Shown: piece by piece, positions 1 to 11,391 of the stretch
Position numbering within the stretch: position 1 is the first letter of the stretch
How the letters are laid out: each line of letters begins with the position of its first letter
Origin: Paramacrobiotus metropolitanus
Lineage: Eukaryota > Tardigrada > Eutardigrada > Parachela > Macrobiotidae
Direction of reading: 5' to 3'
NCBI RefSeq assembly: GCF_019649055.1
Contig: NW_026570237.1
Coordinates: 372,001-436,000 of the forward strand
DNA length: 64,000 nucleotides
Notes under the pieces: model-generated
What the model saw: the letters and a program-made list of their open reading frames with translations, nothing else
Told to the model about the DNA's origin: nothing
Databases searched by the model: none
Translations under genes and position numbers: made by a program

Positions 1-887
1 GCACACCGCCCGCAGCTGCGTCTGCGTCACCGTTCCCACGTGCGAAAACACCTCCTGCCAGACTTTCATCGGCAGCGCCGTCTCTTCGTTAACTTCGTCC
101 GACAACGTCGACATCCGCAGCAGTTCCGCTTGGAAATTGGCGAAGGACGCCTGCGGACCGCACAAAGGACATATCTACAAGCACAGCTGATTTAACGCCG
201 GAAAGAATCTTTTACCAGGGCTCGCCCGTAACGGGGATCCGACATTCCAACTATTTCCCGGGTCTCCAGCGGGTAGATGTACCCCAAACGGCCATTCACA
301 AGCTCCACGACATCGACTGTACAGGGACAGGAAACGTTACGCAGAGCAGGATCATTCAATCGTCGGATGAGCTCCTCGGCTTCGTCACTGGACACCACGG
401 GAAATGCGTTGCCCAGCGACACCGTACCCTTGAAGAAGGTCCCCGGCTGAATGTGGCGGTCCAGTTCGAGTGCTCTCCGCAGTGGCCAACGGATGCGTTG
501 GCAGGGGACGATGTCGGTGCATCGCAGTCCGTCGTCCTTGCGTCGCCAATGGATTATGGCGCCTCCGAACACGTCCACCGCCTCACAGCGTCCTAAACTG
601 ACCGCTTCGGCCGGCAACCAAACCAACGGACCCTGCGGCGTTTCCGGCACGAGAACTTCCACGGGAAATTTAGAAAATTCCGGGTGAGTATTGGGAAGCG
701 CCTGAGCTCGGCTAGCCACGATGGGCAAGAAGAGTCGGTCGAAGGGAACGTGTTCACGCCGTCGGTTGGGATAGAGCAGATCGACAAAGAGGCCGTCGTC
801 CGCCACGTCCACGACTCGGCCGTACCGCTTCATCCCATCGTCGCCCAGAACGTCCACGCTGTTGGCGTAGTGCACTAGACTGAGCAT
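1..887 (-). CDS. F-box-like protein with conserved N-terminal domain, partial at left edge
   Basis: Exon 1 runs from the ATG at 887 down to 216 (224 codons). A 41-base intron follows (215-175), with GTAAAA donor and TTGTAG acceptor in phase 0. Exon 2 runs from 174 off the left edge, giving 282 visible codons without a stop. The N-terminal half contains 'YGRVVDVADDGLFVDLLYP' and a similar second block around residues 85-135, a pattern like Agenet/Tudor-type small beta domains (inference). Exon 2 starts with a Cys pair ('ICPLCG'). From about residue 258 it has 'LPMKVWQEVFSHVGTVTQ', the LP..VW.EVF start of an F-box. F-box proteins link substrates to SCF ubiquitin ligases. I recall this combination from tardigrade gene families. 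Without the splice, exon 1 would stop 8 codons past the donor, but the next exon continues in frame, so the spliced model is preferred. The gene looks intact. Confidence 0.72.
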
Positions 888-2039
888 CGTGGATCGCTGA
901 TGCTGAGCCGTAAATGTCTAAAGCCCTCAGAGTGCGCAGCGCAGAACTTGGGTCACGAAAACGTCCTTGTTCGAACAACTGCAATGCAGACAGAAAAATC
1001 TAAACGAAAGCAGAATTCATTATCCAATAAAGTAAAGAATAAATAATAATATAAATTTACCGTGTAGGTAAAGAAGAGCACTGTAAGTCAGCCTGTGATT
1101 TACGGCAGCTCTAAATCAAAGAATATTCCAAATCAGAAGATTACCTTTACATCATTCCACTGCGCTCAGATTCCAATAGTTAACCAAGATGGCTTCGACA
1201 GTGTCTTTATAATGAAATTAACTTTTATTAAGATATAGGAGCACTAGCTGCTGCATTGGCTAATGGCTATATCTGAGTGGATGGGGGAAGGCACTCGACC
1301 CGGAGGATGTGCGCACAAGCCCATCCCAAATTGAAGTTACGGTTATACCGAGCCGAAGAAACATCGCAGTGCAGTGGCCCCGGCGCACGCGGTAGATCCG
1401 CTAGGCGGAGAGTGCAGTGCAGCAGCACACGTACGTACAAGAGAGGCGAAATCAGCATGTGTGTGTGGTCATACCGATACGCATACGCAAGTATAGCGTA
1501 GCTACCACGCAGGCGTGCGTGCCTCTCACATATGCATCTTTGCTGTGATTTTGTTATCAATGAAATGAATTGATCCAGAAATTGATCCAGTTGATAAATT
1601 TATCCAACCTCTAGTGCTACGCGGTTTCTTCAAGCAATTGTTGTACATTCTGTATTATAAATACTTTACCCTATACAACAGCGCAGCAACTTGTAACCGT
1701 AGTGTGTAATCATTGTTGTTGAACACAAAGAAAACCAATTAATAAAGATGAAAACAGCGTAGCAACGTAGTCAGTGGTCACGCTTATAATCCCAGAGTAC
1801 TTCAAGCTGCAGCAGCTGCAGAACATCTACTGTATAACTATGTAAAGGAAACAAAACCAACCACTACAATGCATAAAAATATACAAAATAAAACAAAGCA
1901 GCGAGACCAAAATTTGGCATACCCTAATCATACACGGGCGATGGCCTGTCAATAAAACATCACGGGTGATTTTTTAACTGTGCATCATAATATCACCAAC
2001 TGAAGCAATTTCACCGTCGCCTCATGTGATTCCACTCCA
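888..2039. other. Intergenic, upstream of the F-box-like gene
   Basis: No convincing exon on either strand. The segment at 1330-1530 is richer in GC, with CA/TG and ACGTACGT-like runs. There is a short tandem copy of 'attgatccag' near 1570-1590. It may hold the promoter and 5' untranslated sequence of the minus-strand gene ending at 887, but no core promoter motif could be fixed. Confidence 0.4.
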
Positions 2040-2470
2040 CTACTTTTGGTCCGCCTTCCACTGGTCCATCTGCTTGCCGGAGAACTTGAATTGCATGAAA
2101 TCCACACGGTATTCACGCCCGGCGACGGTAAACCGTATGCAATCCAGCAAGCTGTTGACCGTACTTTGCTTCCATGATGACACCATCAATGTACACAAAC
2201 ACTGGCTGGCCACGTTGGAGAATATCCACAGCACGCACGACTTGTGTCGGTGCAACGAGGGACGCAACAGATGGTAGTTCTAGCTTCAGGGCCAACGGGG
2301 GATGGGTGGTCCACCAGATTGCCACTGCACACTTTGCCGGGATACCAGTAGCCGCTCTTACACGCAAGGAAGACCTGCTCCTTGGGCTTGTATGGTTTAT
2401 CCGTAGATGGGTGCACGCCGGAGATGTCACGGGAGACGCAAAACCCATAGGTCAAATATTTCCGAGGCTC
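2040..2470 (-). pseudogene. Broken host-type coding fragment, possible WWE-like C-terminal end
   Basis: Good coding text on the minus strand is spread over three frames. The 5' part (about 2455-2330) reads '...YLTYGFCVSRDISGVHP...SGYWYPGKVC'. The middle (about 2300-2150) reads 'VFVYIDGVIMEAKYGQQL'. The last (about 2140-2040) reads 'CIRFTVAGREYRVDFMQF' and stops. Middle and end together resemble the second half of a WWE domain, a fold that binds ADP-ribose or mediates ubiquitin-related interactions: an I-x-x-A-Y-like segment and then Y-x-VDF. Two frame changes are needed, near 2300 and 2145, so this is a pseudogene or carries sequencing errors. The 'PRKY' stretch upstream recalls a segment of the broken gene at 7236-8060. 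The WWE assignment is weak. Confidence 0.35.
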
Positions 2471-3176
2471 CGTGGAGAACTTTAGCGGTTCCTTAATGCC
2501 TGAGTGCTTTTACACGTAAATTTTCGACACTTCCTCCGAATCCAGCAAACCATTGTGCAAATAACTAGGGAAGTGCACCGCTTTTGGCTAGCACTATTAG
2601 ACCGAAAACCGAGTTTAGTACAAAAACACTTAGGTTATTGTTGTGTTGATTAGGTATTTATTTCGTATTAAAAGTTAGGAAATGGCTATTCTCACCACCC
2701 TGACACCAGGTTTGGCTAATGTCACCACCTTTCACCCCGTTTTGGCTCATTTATCCGTTTAATCTTTTTTTACATAATACAGAGTCTGTATGAGTAAAGC
2801 AGTACGTAGTTAAAACAAATAATCTCGTTTAATTTAACCATTTTGTGGTGGCTGGAGATATGGGAACAGTTATTTGCGACAGTAGGACCTTGGCGCTTAT
2901 CGAAATCCGCCATTAGCACGTCGGGCATTGAGCCTGACGGACCGGGTACGTTCCGGGTTTTGTACTACATAGGTATATCTCGCACATATCCCAAAACCGC
3001 ATTGACAAGACTTTACCAGTCCAGAATCCAGATGTTTCTTTAATCGTTATCTTGCTTCCCCTCGAGAAACAGAGTGTCGATTCCAGACCAACTGCCTGTT
3101 CTTCGGTTCTTGTTAAATGATATGCATTAATTAATTGCCAATTCACGGGGATAATTCATGATATAAATATAAGAAG
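2471..3176. other. Intergenic, no feature seen
   Basis: AT-rich single-copy-looking sequence between a broken gene and the first TTAA palindrome. Short open frames at 2843-3146 on both strands show no family resemblance. Confidence 0.4.
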
Positions 3177-3859
3177 TTAAGGGTTTTGGCCCGGTACATA
3201 GCGCTAAAATCGTGTACATTGACGGGAATATTCGCTTTCGCGCACTTTCAAACACCTTTTTGGGTTGCTTTTTGACATTTTGTAGCCAAATGATTGGTGT
3301 ACATAGGCGTGAAATCCGTTTTCGCGCGCAACATCCGGTTGCTGAGTTATGAGGGTAACAAAATTCCAAAAAGTTTAAACGCATTCAAGTGTACCAAAAG
3401 TCTCATTATGGACCGATCCCTTTCAAATTTTGCGCGTAAATGCACATAACCATGAAGATCGTTTTGACACGGATCCACTGTCCTAGCATTTTTTTCAAAT
3501 TTTAAAATGAATTTCAAAAATTTTAAAATTCATTTTAAAATTTAAAAAAAATCGTGGAAGTCTGGATCCGTGTCAAAACGATCTTCATGGTCATGCATTT
3601 ACGCAAAATTTGAAAGGGATCGGTCCATAATGAGACTTTTGGTACACTTGAATGCATTTAAACTTTTTGGAATTTTGTTACCCGCATAACTTCGCAACCG
3701 GATGTTGCGCGCGCAAACGGTTTTCTCACCTAGGTATACAATTCTTCTGGCTACAAAATACCATAAAGCAATACTGAAAAGTGTTTGGGAGCGCGCAACA
3801 GCGAAAGTTCCCCTGGTTGTACACGAATTTGATGCTATGTACCGGGCCAAATCCCTTAA
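3177..3859. mobile_element. Palindromic non-autonomous DNA element, TTAA-flanked (copy A)
   Basis: The segment 3181-3855 is one long inverted repeat of about 330 bases per arm, folding around an AT-rich centre near 3515. The termini are GGG...CCC and each is flanked by TTAA (3177-3180 and 3856-3859), the target duplication used by piggyBac-type transposases. Arm landmarks include 'taccaaaagtctcattatg' and its complement 'cataatgagacttttggta'. No transposase is encoded, so mobility would need one in trans. Arms are mostly well paired with scattered mismatches. A related copy lies at 19941-20619. Open frames across this block are shadows of the palindrome. Confidence 0.82.
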
Positions 3860-5083
3860 TTGCCTTTTGCCGCAGTGCCAGTCTGCACCCACTGTGCTGC
3901 GCCCGTATTTTTGCTACCGGCATTTTCAGCTGCGTTAAGGCATTTTCGTTGTGACTTCGAGCTTTGAGCATTTCATTACTTGATCGTTTGTTTGAACTGG
4001 GGAAGTCACAATCACACCTGCAGAATCATCCTGTCTTGTTCTCCTTCTTGACTTCCCGGTTGACCCATTCGTTCTTCGCTTGAGTACCTTTTTTTCTTTT
4101 TAAAAAAGGAATTTATGAACCGGTGTAGTCAGTGTGCCAGAATTAAACGTGACCTCCACGCTTCTTCATATTTTAAGTTATTACTGATTTTTACTCTATG
4201 GAGTATTGTTGTACTTATAGGTCTTGCTGTATGTTTTCATTCATACAATAAATACTACAATTTTTTAAAATATTTAATTTTTATTTTTATTTATTTTTAT
4301 TTTTTGTGACCGACGGACAGATTAGTGCGTGACCGACGGACAGACAAAATTCCAGTTTCCTTGAACATAGAGGACCTTCGCTTCGCTTCGGTCGATAAAT
4401 TCAGGAAAAGTATTATCTCTGAACAATTATTACTGGTCAAAGGGAGCATGGTAGTGCCAGCTAACCCTGGCGGGTCCGCTCGCCAGTTGTTTATCCGTCA
4501 GCAGCAGAAAGCGAATCAGGAACACAGCATCAGCCAGCACCTTACGACGATTCGCAGCGGTAGCAGGCAGATGCTTCCGAGTGCAGACAGTTATCGCCCA
4601 TCTACGACATTTGCGCGTAATAGATACAGTCAGGTTGGATGCACCCCGACAATTCGCTGACCACTATCCGGCTGATCGACCATTTGCTGGCGACTTTTTG
4701 CTCCCCGACGAAACGATGACCCGACGGTTTGTTGAAACGACGAATCGCTGAACATTTCGCTGAATGAGTTTTTGTGAACATCGACAACTTCCTGACGACA
4801 TTTTGTTGACTGGAGAAAACCAAGAAACCTACCCGAGTAAGGAATCTAGGAAACCTAACTAAATAACAGGAAGTCAAAACTGAAAAAACCAACGTATCGA
4901 ACAAAAAAGCTAGTCGTCGGCCAACGAGAACGTTTCAACACAACGTTGGCAAAAAATTTAGCACAAGCGAATTGTGGGTCAGGAGTTTGTCGGTCAGCGA
5001 ATTGTAGGTCGGCGGACTGACGTGCTACCCAGTTTAACATTCGATAATCGCACAACTGTAAAGATTTCGAAGACAGCGACAGA
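3860..5083. other. Intergenic with short degenerate repeats
   Basis: There is a direct repeat of 'gtgaccgacggacag' at about 4306-4344, 24 bases apart. From about 4610 to 5040, variants of 'cgaattcgctgacc' and its complement recur many times (for example 'gcgaattgtgggtc' and 'gcgaattgtaggtc' near 4975-5010), suggesting an old simple tandem array. The small AT-rich open frame at 4115-4309 is low-complexity and hydrophobic and probably not a gene. Confidence 0.35.
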
Positions 5084-6177
5084 TTACTTTTCTACGGCGG
5101 TGTAAATGACATTCTCCTCAGCCGACAGTGTATCACGTTGCAGAATCATCTCTAACGTCTTCATTCCAATCTCCGTGAACCGATCCGACTGGAACACAGT
5201 CATGCTGAACTCTGTCCACGACATCCAGGCACTTCTCCACAATCTGGTAACAATCGGGAGTCCAGCGGAGCGCCTACAAAAAAATACGATGCCCCTGTTA
5301 CTCGTAAAAGCGATAATGCAGACTCACGTCAATGCAGACTCACGTTTTCCAGGAGCATTAGGCAGTTGTCGGGCTTCACCTGCTCGAAAACGAAGCCAAT
5401 GCAGCGGTCCGCCAACCAAGGCAAATCGTACTTGTCCGCACAGTACAGGGCATGTATGACGTTCTCTGGCTTCATATTCTCCACCGAATCAGTGTAGATG
5501 TAGCTGGAAGTAAGCAAAACCAGAAGCTGCTAAAATGCTACTAGAAAGCGCTTCCCTAGTGCACAAGTTATGGCAAGCGAAATCCGCCATCAGCAGCTAT
5601 AGTTTCCAAGTCTTCCGTAACGTAATCATTCGAGCAAGCTTACCAACAGCCAGCAAGCTTGCTTACCTGAGCATGACAGCAAACGCTTCGGGAAGGATTT
5701 CGGGAATTGGAATGATGGTTGCGTCGCATTTCGCCAAACTCCCGTGAAACATGGTGTAGAACACATCGCTGCTAATGCTCAGAGCGAACCTGTGTCATGG
5801 GTAGTGCTACCTAAATCCTATAATCTACAATATGGGGAAATATGGGGTGTCCCTAAATAATACCTTTTATTCACAAATGGTAGAAAATACATAAAAACGG
5901 ATAAATCAAGATCAGAGACACTGATATTCCAGTCGGAAATCTTAACAGGAGCATTTCTTTAGCTAATTGCCATCATGGGCGGCTACAGTATACACCGTGA
6001 CACCTGCAACGTTTAAGTACACAGTCATGTCACGACAAGTTATGCATTCCTGCGCTGCTTGGTCCCGTGACAAAGCAGCACGCACTTATGGGCTGGAAAC
6101 ATCTTCACATCGCCATGCTCGCGAACCACGGCAAATTCAATGTCGCTGAGCTCTCTGTTTGCCAAGACGGGCTTCAT
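5084..6177 (-). pseudogene. BTB-BACK domain protein (BTBD/kelch-adaptor type), frameshifted
   Basis: Four minus-strand exons form a BTB-BACK protein, a family that recruits substrates to Cullin-3 ubiquitin ligases. Exon 1 (6177-6086) ends '...HGDVKMFPAHK'. Exon 2 (5789-5667) reads 'FALSISSDVFYTMFHG...EAFAVML'. Exon 3 (5503-5344) reads 'SYIYTDSVENMKPENV...DKYDLPWLADRC'. Exon 4 (5273 to about 5087) begins the BACK helices with 'WTPDCYQIVEKCLDVVD'. All junctions are GT-AG and phases fit. The start is taken as the Met at 6177, just before 'KPVLANRELSD'; an upstream exon is possible. In exon 4 the frame slips near 5208-5212: 'VVDR' continues one base off as 'FSMTVFQSDRFTEIG'. The open frame then stops at 5086-5084 or splices at an adjacent GTAATC. 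No C-terminal PHR or kelch part follows. The donor after exon 3 is duplicated (see findings). It is a young pseudogene, or a real gene with one base error. Confidence 0.85.
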
Positions 6178-7235
6178 CCGACTGGCGATGTGGGGAACCG
6201 TGCCTCGACGTTCTGCACTGATAAACGATCACTGAAACATGGTTGAATGGTTCCGCACGAACCTACGCAAAGCTTCATATCGTAATATCCAACTCGGCTA
6301 AAAGTGAATCTGCAGATTGTAGAATTTAGTTTTTAGTCAAAACTGTCAGCTGTTCTCCGCCCGAAGATTCTCGATGTTTCATACAAGTGATGGTCAGGAG
6401 TAGGACACTAGTACTGAGCGCACGGATAACCAAAGTTTGCACGTAACAGTCCACCACGCGTCTGCCGTAAACCGCAGAATCTGGCGGATTTCAGCAGGGT
6501 TACTTTGTCAAAGTATTTTGCAAGTCGGACTGTTGCACGGCATAAAAAAATTAGAAAATACCTGTAAATAAAATTGACAATAAGAGATATACATGACTAC
6601 ATGTAGCAACTCCATCGCGTAAACTGATTCGGGTGGCTGCTTTAGGAAAATTATTGAACTTTCGTCTAATAACCCAAAGGCGCGCCGCGTTTCTATCATT
6701 TAATGATTAATCATTCCAAAGAAGTAGTACGATTTAAATGCCGGCTTTTTCTTCGAACTACAAAGAGAAACGGTACACTAATAACAACGCAAAGAATAAA
6801 AAAGTCACAAAGTAAATAATCATTTGAATGTACGAGCATGGAGATGTACAGGTAGACAGTCCATAAAATACGGAAGAGATTACCGTTACATATACGCTCG
6901 ACGGACAAGACACGCAAGCTGCCAGCTGGAATATCATGGACAAAATTGTTTGCCGCTAACACCGCGAAATATGCGACGCTTCTCAAATGTCAACGCTTTT
7001 CAATATTAGCGTAAGCTGTTTTTGTTAGTTGCCCATTGCAATCGTTCATTATTGTAACTTTTCAATCTTGCGCTTGTTTAGGTCTGCAGGTTATGCTTAC
7101 CGCTAATTATAGAAAAACTGCGTGGACTTGCCGTAATTTCGCGCTACCCTGGCAAGGAATCAAGCGTTCACCGTTGTTTCGACATGATTAGAAAATTTAA
7201 CTACCGATTCATGAGGATACTGTAATCCAAAACAG
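6178..7235. other. Intergenic, no gene recognised
   Basis: AT-rich sequence. Short open frames at 6508-7009 are hydrophobic or random-looking, and no domain or splice-supported exon was found. The first 70 bases continue exon-1-like sequence of the BTB gene as far as an upstream stop near 6225. Confidence 0.35.
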
Positions 7236-8060
7236 TCACTTAGGAATGCGTGGGACAAAGACCAGGCACAAAATGGATGAGCATGCGACGTTAACAATGA
7301 ACTTGCCGCCTTCTGCAATCAGAAGGTTACAACTTACTCGTTTTCGTTGGCCAACATGGTGTCGGACATGCACTGCAGGTGGGGTGGCAACGCTTGAGTC
7401 AGCGACAGCATAACCGACGGCGCGACACGGACGGTAAGTGGGCGTTTGGTGGTTCGGGACGTTGTCGCGGTCACTGCTCAATTGGCTCGTCGCCTCGTCG
7501 TACTTGGCGAGGCGGTTGTGCTGGCTGTGGATGGCGTTGGTCAAGGGTAAATGATCGTCCACCACCTGGATGTGCACGCTCGCTTCGCCCATAACGGTGT
7601 ACATTTCTGGGAGCGACGCATCACAAAGGGTCATCAGTAATCCAAGGATGAAATCCAATTGGTTGGCGTGGTCGGGGACACGGAACGGTTCATCCTGGTA
7701 ATAGAGAGTGCCATTATGCCGGTCAAAGCCGGCTTAACATGCAGGCTTTTTTCCTGGGGCAACGTCGCTCAAGACGTATTTCCGAGGTCCCTGGATGGAA
7801 AATCCCTGCTTCCGTGAAGTGATGACCTCTCCGGTGACCGTCAGAACTGGACAGCCGTCGCACTCCTGTTCCAAGGTCACCTCTTCCAGCTCACAGTCGA
7901 ACGTGGTAAAATTTCGTTCAGAATTTTTACGATCGTTGACCGGTTGGTTCAGTGTGATGGCTCCACACGTTACCGACCTTCTGCATCTGCTCGGAACCAC
8001 ACCGACGGGTGTTCACCATCACCCAGCAGTCCTGGGGGCTCGTGGTCAACATCCACCACA
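7236..8060 (-). pseudogene. Broken gene, cysteine-containing protein of unknown function
   Basis: A minus-strand frame from about 7990 to 7236 reads through one TAA (7735-7733). Upstream of it comes 'FDCELEEVTLEQECDGCPVL...RKYVLSDVAPGKKPAC'. Downstream comes 'FDRHNGTLYYQDEPFRVPDH...VMGEASVHIQVVDDHLPL', ending 'GQRKR' exactly at a good donor (GTAAGT) near 7340, or running on to a stop at 7236. Further upstream (about 8110-7980) another frame reads 'SPQDCWVMVNTRRCGSEQMQ', suggesting a one-base slip near 7970. Several Cys residues and beta-rich composition suggest an extracellular or structural protein, but I recognise no family. One stop plus one slip point to a pseudogene. Confidence 0.4.
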
Positions 8061-8378
8061 ACCTAACGTACTTTCGATCGCGTTTGTCCATTGTCCAAAC
8101 GGATATGACGGATTTACGACGGATAAGCAGACGATACTCGGAATGAAGGCTTTTCGCTCGATTCTTAAAATGCACCGTTCTTCCTATAATATATCGATCG
8201 TAAGCCAAGTTGATATATGAATTCTGTTCAAAATGGCCTTGCATTATTGGTGTAGTTCTGTGCGGGCACTACGCCTACTGGTTGTCTCATACACAGCACT
8301 ACTTTTAGGCTTTTCAGCTGCGCTGTAAAATATAGTATCAATTCGGAAACTAGACAGCTCTCCCATTAAATATCGCAA

Positions 8379-9116
8379 ATGTGTTACTTCCACAATGCAA
8401 GTGGCAAAAGGGTGCAAGGAAGGCGCCATCCATTTGGCCAGTGTTTCCGGGACCTCCAATGGCGAAGGATATTTTACCACCTGATAAGCAAGCCGATTGC
8501 GGTCCCGCAACGGGATCTAACACTTACGGATGACTCACCACCAGAACCGGAAGTGATTCCGGAGACCGATGGGACATGGGAGGAACCCAATATCACGGTT
8601 CTGACGACCCGGCAGGACTCATTCAAGGAAGATGACTCAAGTACGGAAGAAGAGTCAGTTACGGAGAAAGACTACATCTGCAGCATTGTCGATTGATGTG
8701 GGGATAACTCCGAATGGATCCCGTGGACTCCGCCAGATCCACATTCGAAGACACCCCCGACATGTCGCTGCACGGCTTACCAAATCTCATCGAACTCTTG
8801 GCAGAGTCTAGCCGATATTCTCGGGTTGTACTGCTAGACAATTTCTACCGTGAACGATTCAACAAAGGGCTACACGTTCCTCTAGAAACGACCCTGTCTA
8901 AATCTAAAACGGGATGACGAGAATGTGGATTTTTCAGACGATCTGGACGTGGACACGGATGATGACTACCCCAAAAACGCAAATTTCAGCCCGCGTGACC
9001 TGCCAAACCTGGATATCACTGTCACCGTCAAATTAAGTTTGTTGAATAGTATTTATTCCCGTATTTTTCGCCTATTTTTCCTGATATTTGTGAATTTTTG
9101 TAGTATTTTTTGTTAA
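8379..9116 (+). pseudogene. Possible broken acidic protein, unrecognised
   Basis: The first open frame (8379-8696, 105 codons) turns strongly acidic after 'TLTDDSPPEPEVIPETDGTW' and ends 'DYICSIVD'. A second frame (8714-8917) and a third, back in the first phase (8925-9116, 'MDFSDDLDVDTDDDYPKN'), follow. The acidic text and codon pattern look more coding than the surroundings, but stops separate the parts. It could be the tail of a retroelement polyprotein or a host gene remnant. Confidence 0.25.
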
Positions 9117-9640
9117 TGTTTTTGTTTATTTCCTCTCAGTTCTTTGTGAAAAAGCTGTTTCATCCCTTTTTCACTCTTGTGAGCAAGAATTGTGAAGAGT
9201 TAACACTTCGTTAATACGTATTATCAAACCGTGTTATTTACCATTATATGATGACGAGAAATTATGCTGGTTAAAAGATGAGAAACGAGCCGTAGTGATG
9301 TTAGTGAGACTTATATGTTTCCTTTTCACCGTTGATTCAGACCTTTGCTGATGGCATAACGAGCAGATTCCTTGCAATGGTCGTCCTATGAGATTAATAA
9401 ATTTTATTTCGCGCCTGTTTACCTGGAGTCTATTCAGGTATGCTTGCCATGCGCTGGCAGAGCGACAGTCCAAGGATCATCTAAATGCTCACTGTGCGTA
9501 TCGAGACATTTGATTTCAACCTCGACACATGAGCTTTTTGTGTGGTCATCCTCGCATTAACCACTGCCGGTTCACAGGAATCCGTGAGAGGCGGCCAACA
9601 TCCTCGTGGTTTTTTTCCGGTTTATGTTGGTTGATGCGCT
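9117..9640. other. Intergenic, nothing recognised
   Basis: No supported exon or repeat beyond the direct repeat that starts at about 9646. Confidence 0.3.
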
Positions 9641-9643
9641 TCG

Positions 9644-10682
9644 AACTGCGAATGGTATACCCACTCTTGGATTTGTAACTGTGATGTAGAAAGTGTCTGG
9701 GCATCTGGGTGGGCTGCTTAAGGAACATTTCGTGAGCTGAAACGAGCGCTGGCTAGCCTTCTAAATGCTGTTCAGCGTTCAGGAAGGTGGCACGGAGCTG
9801 TACTATAACTGCGAGCCAAAGTTCTTTCTCCCGTGAACGGTGTGGATTGCCTTTATTAGATTCTATTCAGTTCATTACAGTTCGGTTTTACGTCTGATGC
9901 ATAGGGCCTCGACGCGTCGTTGAAAGACAGATCCAATGGATCAGCGATTCGCTGTACATGAGCTCAACCCGCGGTGCTGCAAACCAATGGGAGAATGTCC
10001 TGCCCTACGTTACTACGGCCTACAACCGCACGACCCAGAAAACCATAGAGCCCAGTCCGTTTTAAGCTCTACAGCCGCGAGCAAACTTAACCCATCGACA
10101 CCGCAACCAAAACAGATTTACCCGAAAGTCATGAATCAGTTGCTGAATATTTAGAAAGTCAGCAGTGGAAACTGCAGCAAGCCCACGAATTAGCAAAAAC
10201 ATATTTTCTGAGCAGAACTACCAAACTCATACTTACACGAGATGTACTCGTGACAATACAACCATTATGAACCATAGATGATTACTGCTTAGACAACGTC
10301 AAATCATCAATCGAGCGCCTTTACAACTAACACTGATATAAAGGTGGTAAAGGGAAAAGGTTTTGCCGTGAACCAACCGTCTGAGACGAGAACGAATCTT
10401 GAAAAGTTTTTTGGTTTCTGGATCAGCCACGGTCCTCGAGTTTTAGTATCCTGTTAACTGTCGTTGTCTGAATCAGACGTTTCCATATCGTTGCAGCGGT
10501 GATCGTACAAACAATGGCCGACCTACTCCAGAACAAACAACGTTCAGATACGGTGGTTACCGTGGGTAGGCAGTTCGTATTTCTTCGCATAGGAAGATCC
10601 AATTGCGAATGGCATCCAATTGCGAATGGTATACTCACTCCAGGATGTGTAACTGTGATGTGGAAAGTATCAAGGCACTGGT
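9644..10682 (+). mobile_element. Ty3/gypsy LTR element remnant with integrase C-terminal part
   Basis: About 9975-10260 encodes, in degraded form, the end of a gypsy integrase. The readable parts include 'NVLPYVTTAYNRTTQKT', the typical W-x-x-xLP.v..AYN..... segment after the catalytic core, and a following helix-rich stretch. A direct repeat of about 60 bases flanks it: 9646-9706 and 10619-10680, both with 'gcgaatggtata' and 'gtaactgtgatgt'. These may be remains of the two LTRs. It is an old fossil with several breaks. Confidence 0.6.
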
Positions 10683-11037
10683 TTGCTAGTAAATTTGCGG
10701 CTGACTTGCTTATCGTCGATTATGTTATGTTATGTTACGACGTCTATTATGTTACCGTCCTAATCAACTACGACCTTCGAATTTTGGTTTTACAAAATTA
10801 ACGGACAATTTACGTTTTATAATTACATCTACAATTTGGCAATTTTTCGATTCGTGGAAATCATGGATCCAGAAACGCCACCGACGATTACCGTAGAGGA
10901 ATAGAGCTCAAGCGGCATTTTCATTTAGACATAATTTTATCCATGGCGTTTGTGTTTTCTCAACTTTTCCGCTTAGTTGCTGTCATGTTAGAATTACGGA
11001 ATGGTTTCCTATTGGCAATATTGTTGGGCCATTAATT
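10683..11037. other. Intergenic, nothing recognised
   Basis: AT-rich. A tiny open frame begins near 10864 with 'MDPETPPTITVEE' and stops at once. No other signal. Confidence 0.3.
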
Positions 11038-11391
11038 TTGTGTTGGTTAAAAACGAATAATGTCGTTTGCTACTCGGAAGTAATAATAGAAGTGCAGTTC
11101 AAAGATGGACTGTTAATCAGCGGAAACTGTGGTGATGGTGAAACAACATTTGCGGCCAATTTACTTCGATTTTCTAAGCTCTCACAGGTTCCAGAACGTA
11201 TAAGCTGGTTTTATGAACAGTGCCATTTGTTATATGACGAACTGCTTAAAGGATTTACAATTGTCGAAGGCTTACCAAATAAAATACCCAAGCCGAAATT
11301 TCTAATAAGAGTCTGCTTCCGTGTTGTTGTTATACGCATGGACGATATTTTCCCAGTTCGCTCGGTAAGTGGTCGAACTCATTCGACATGA
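11038..11391 (+). mobile_element. P-loop ATPase fragment, virus-like element type
   Basis: A 117-codon open frame begins with a hydrophobic strand and a degraded Walker A-like loop followed by 'TTFAANLLRF'. It continues 'PERISWFYEQCHLLYDELLK' and 'IVEGLPN'. That order (P-loop, then [W/F]-Y-x-Q/E-x-x-x-x-YDEL, then VEGLP) matches a P-loop family I recall from many invertebrate genomes in Polinton-like and other virus-derived elements, possibly a packaging-type ATPase. The family name is uncertain. The fragment is short, lacks the rest of the domain and is treated as a fossil. Confidence 0.45.

Noticed and set aside
3181-3938. Open frames at 3599-3971 and neighbours
   Set aside because: They fall within or across the end of the TTAA palindrome and have no protein character.
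4115-4309. Small membrane protein at 4115
   Set aside because: Its hydrophobic run comes from an AT-rich low-complexity stretch. No start context or relatives.
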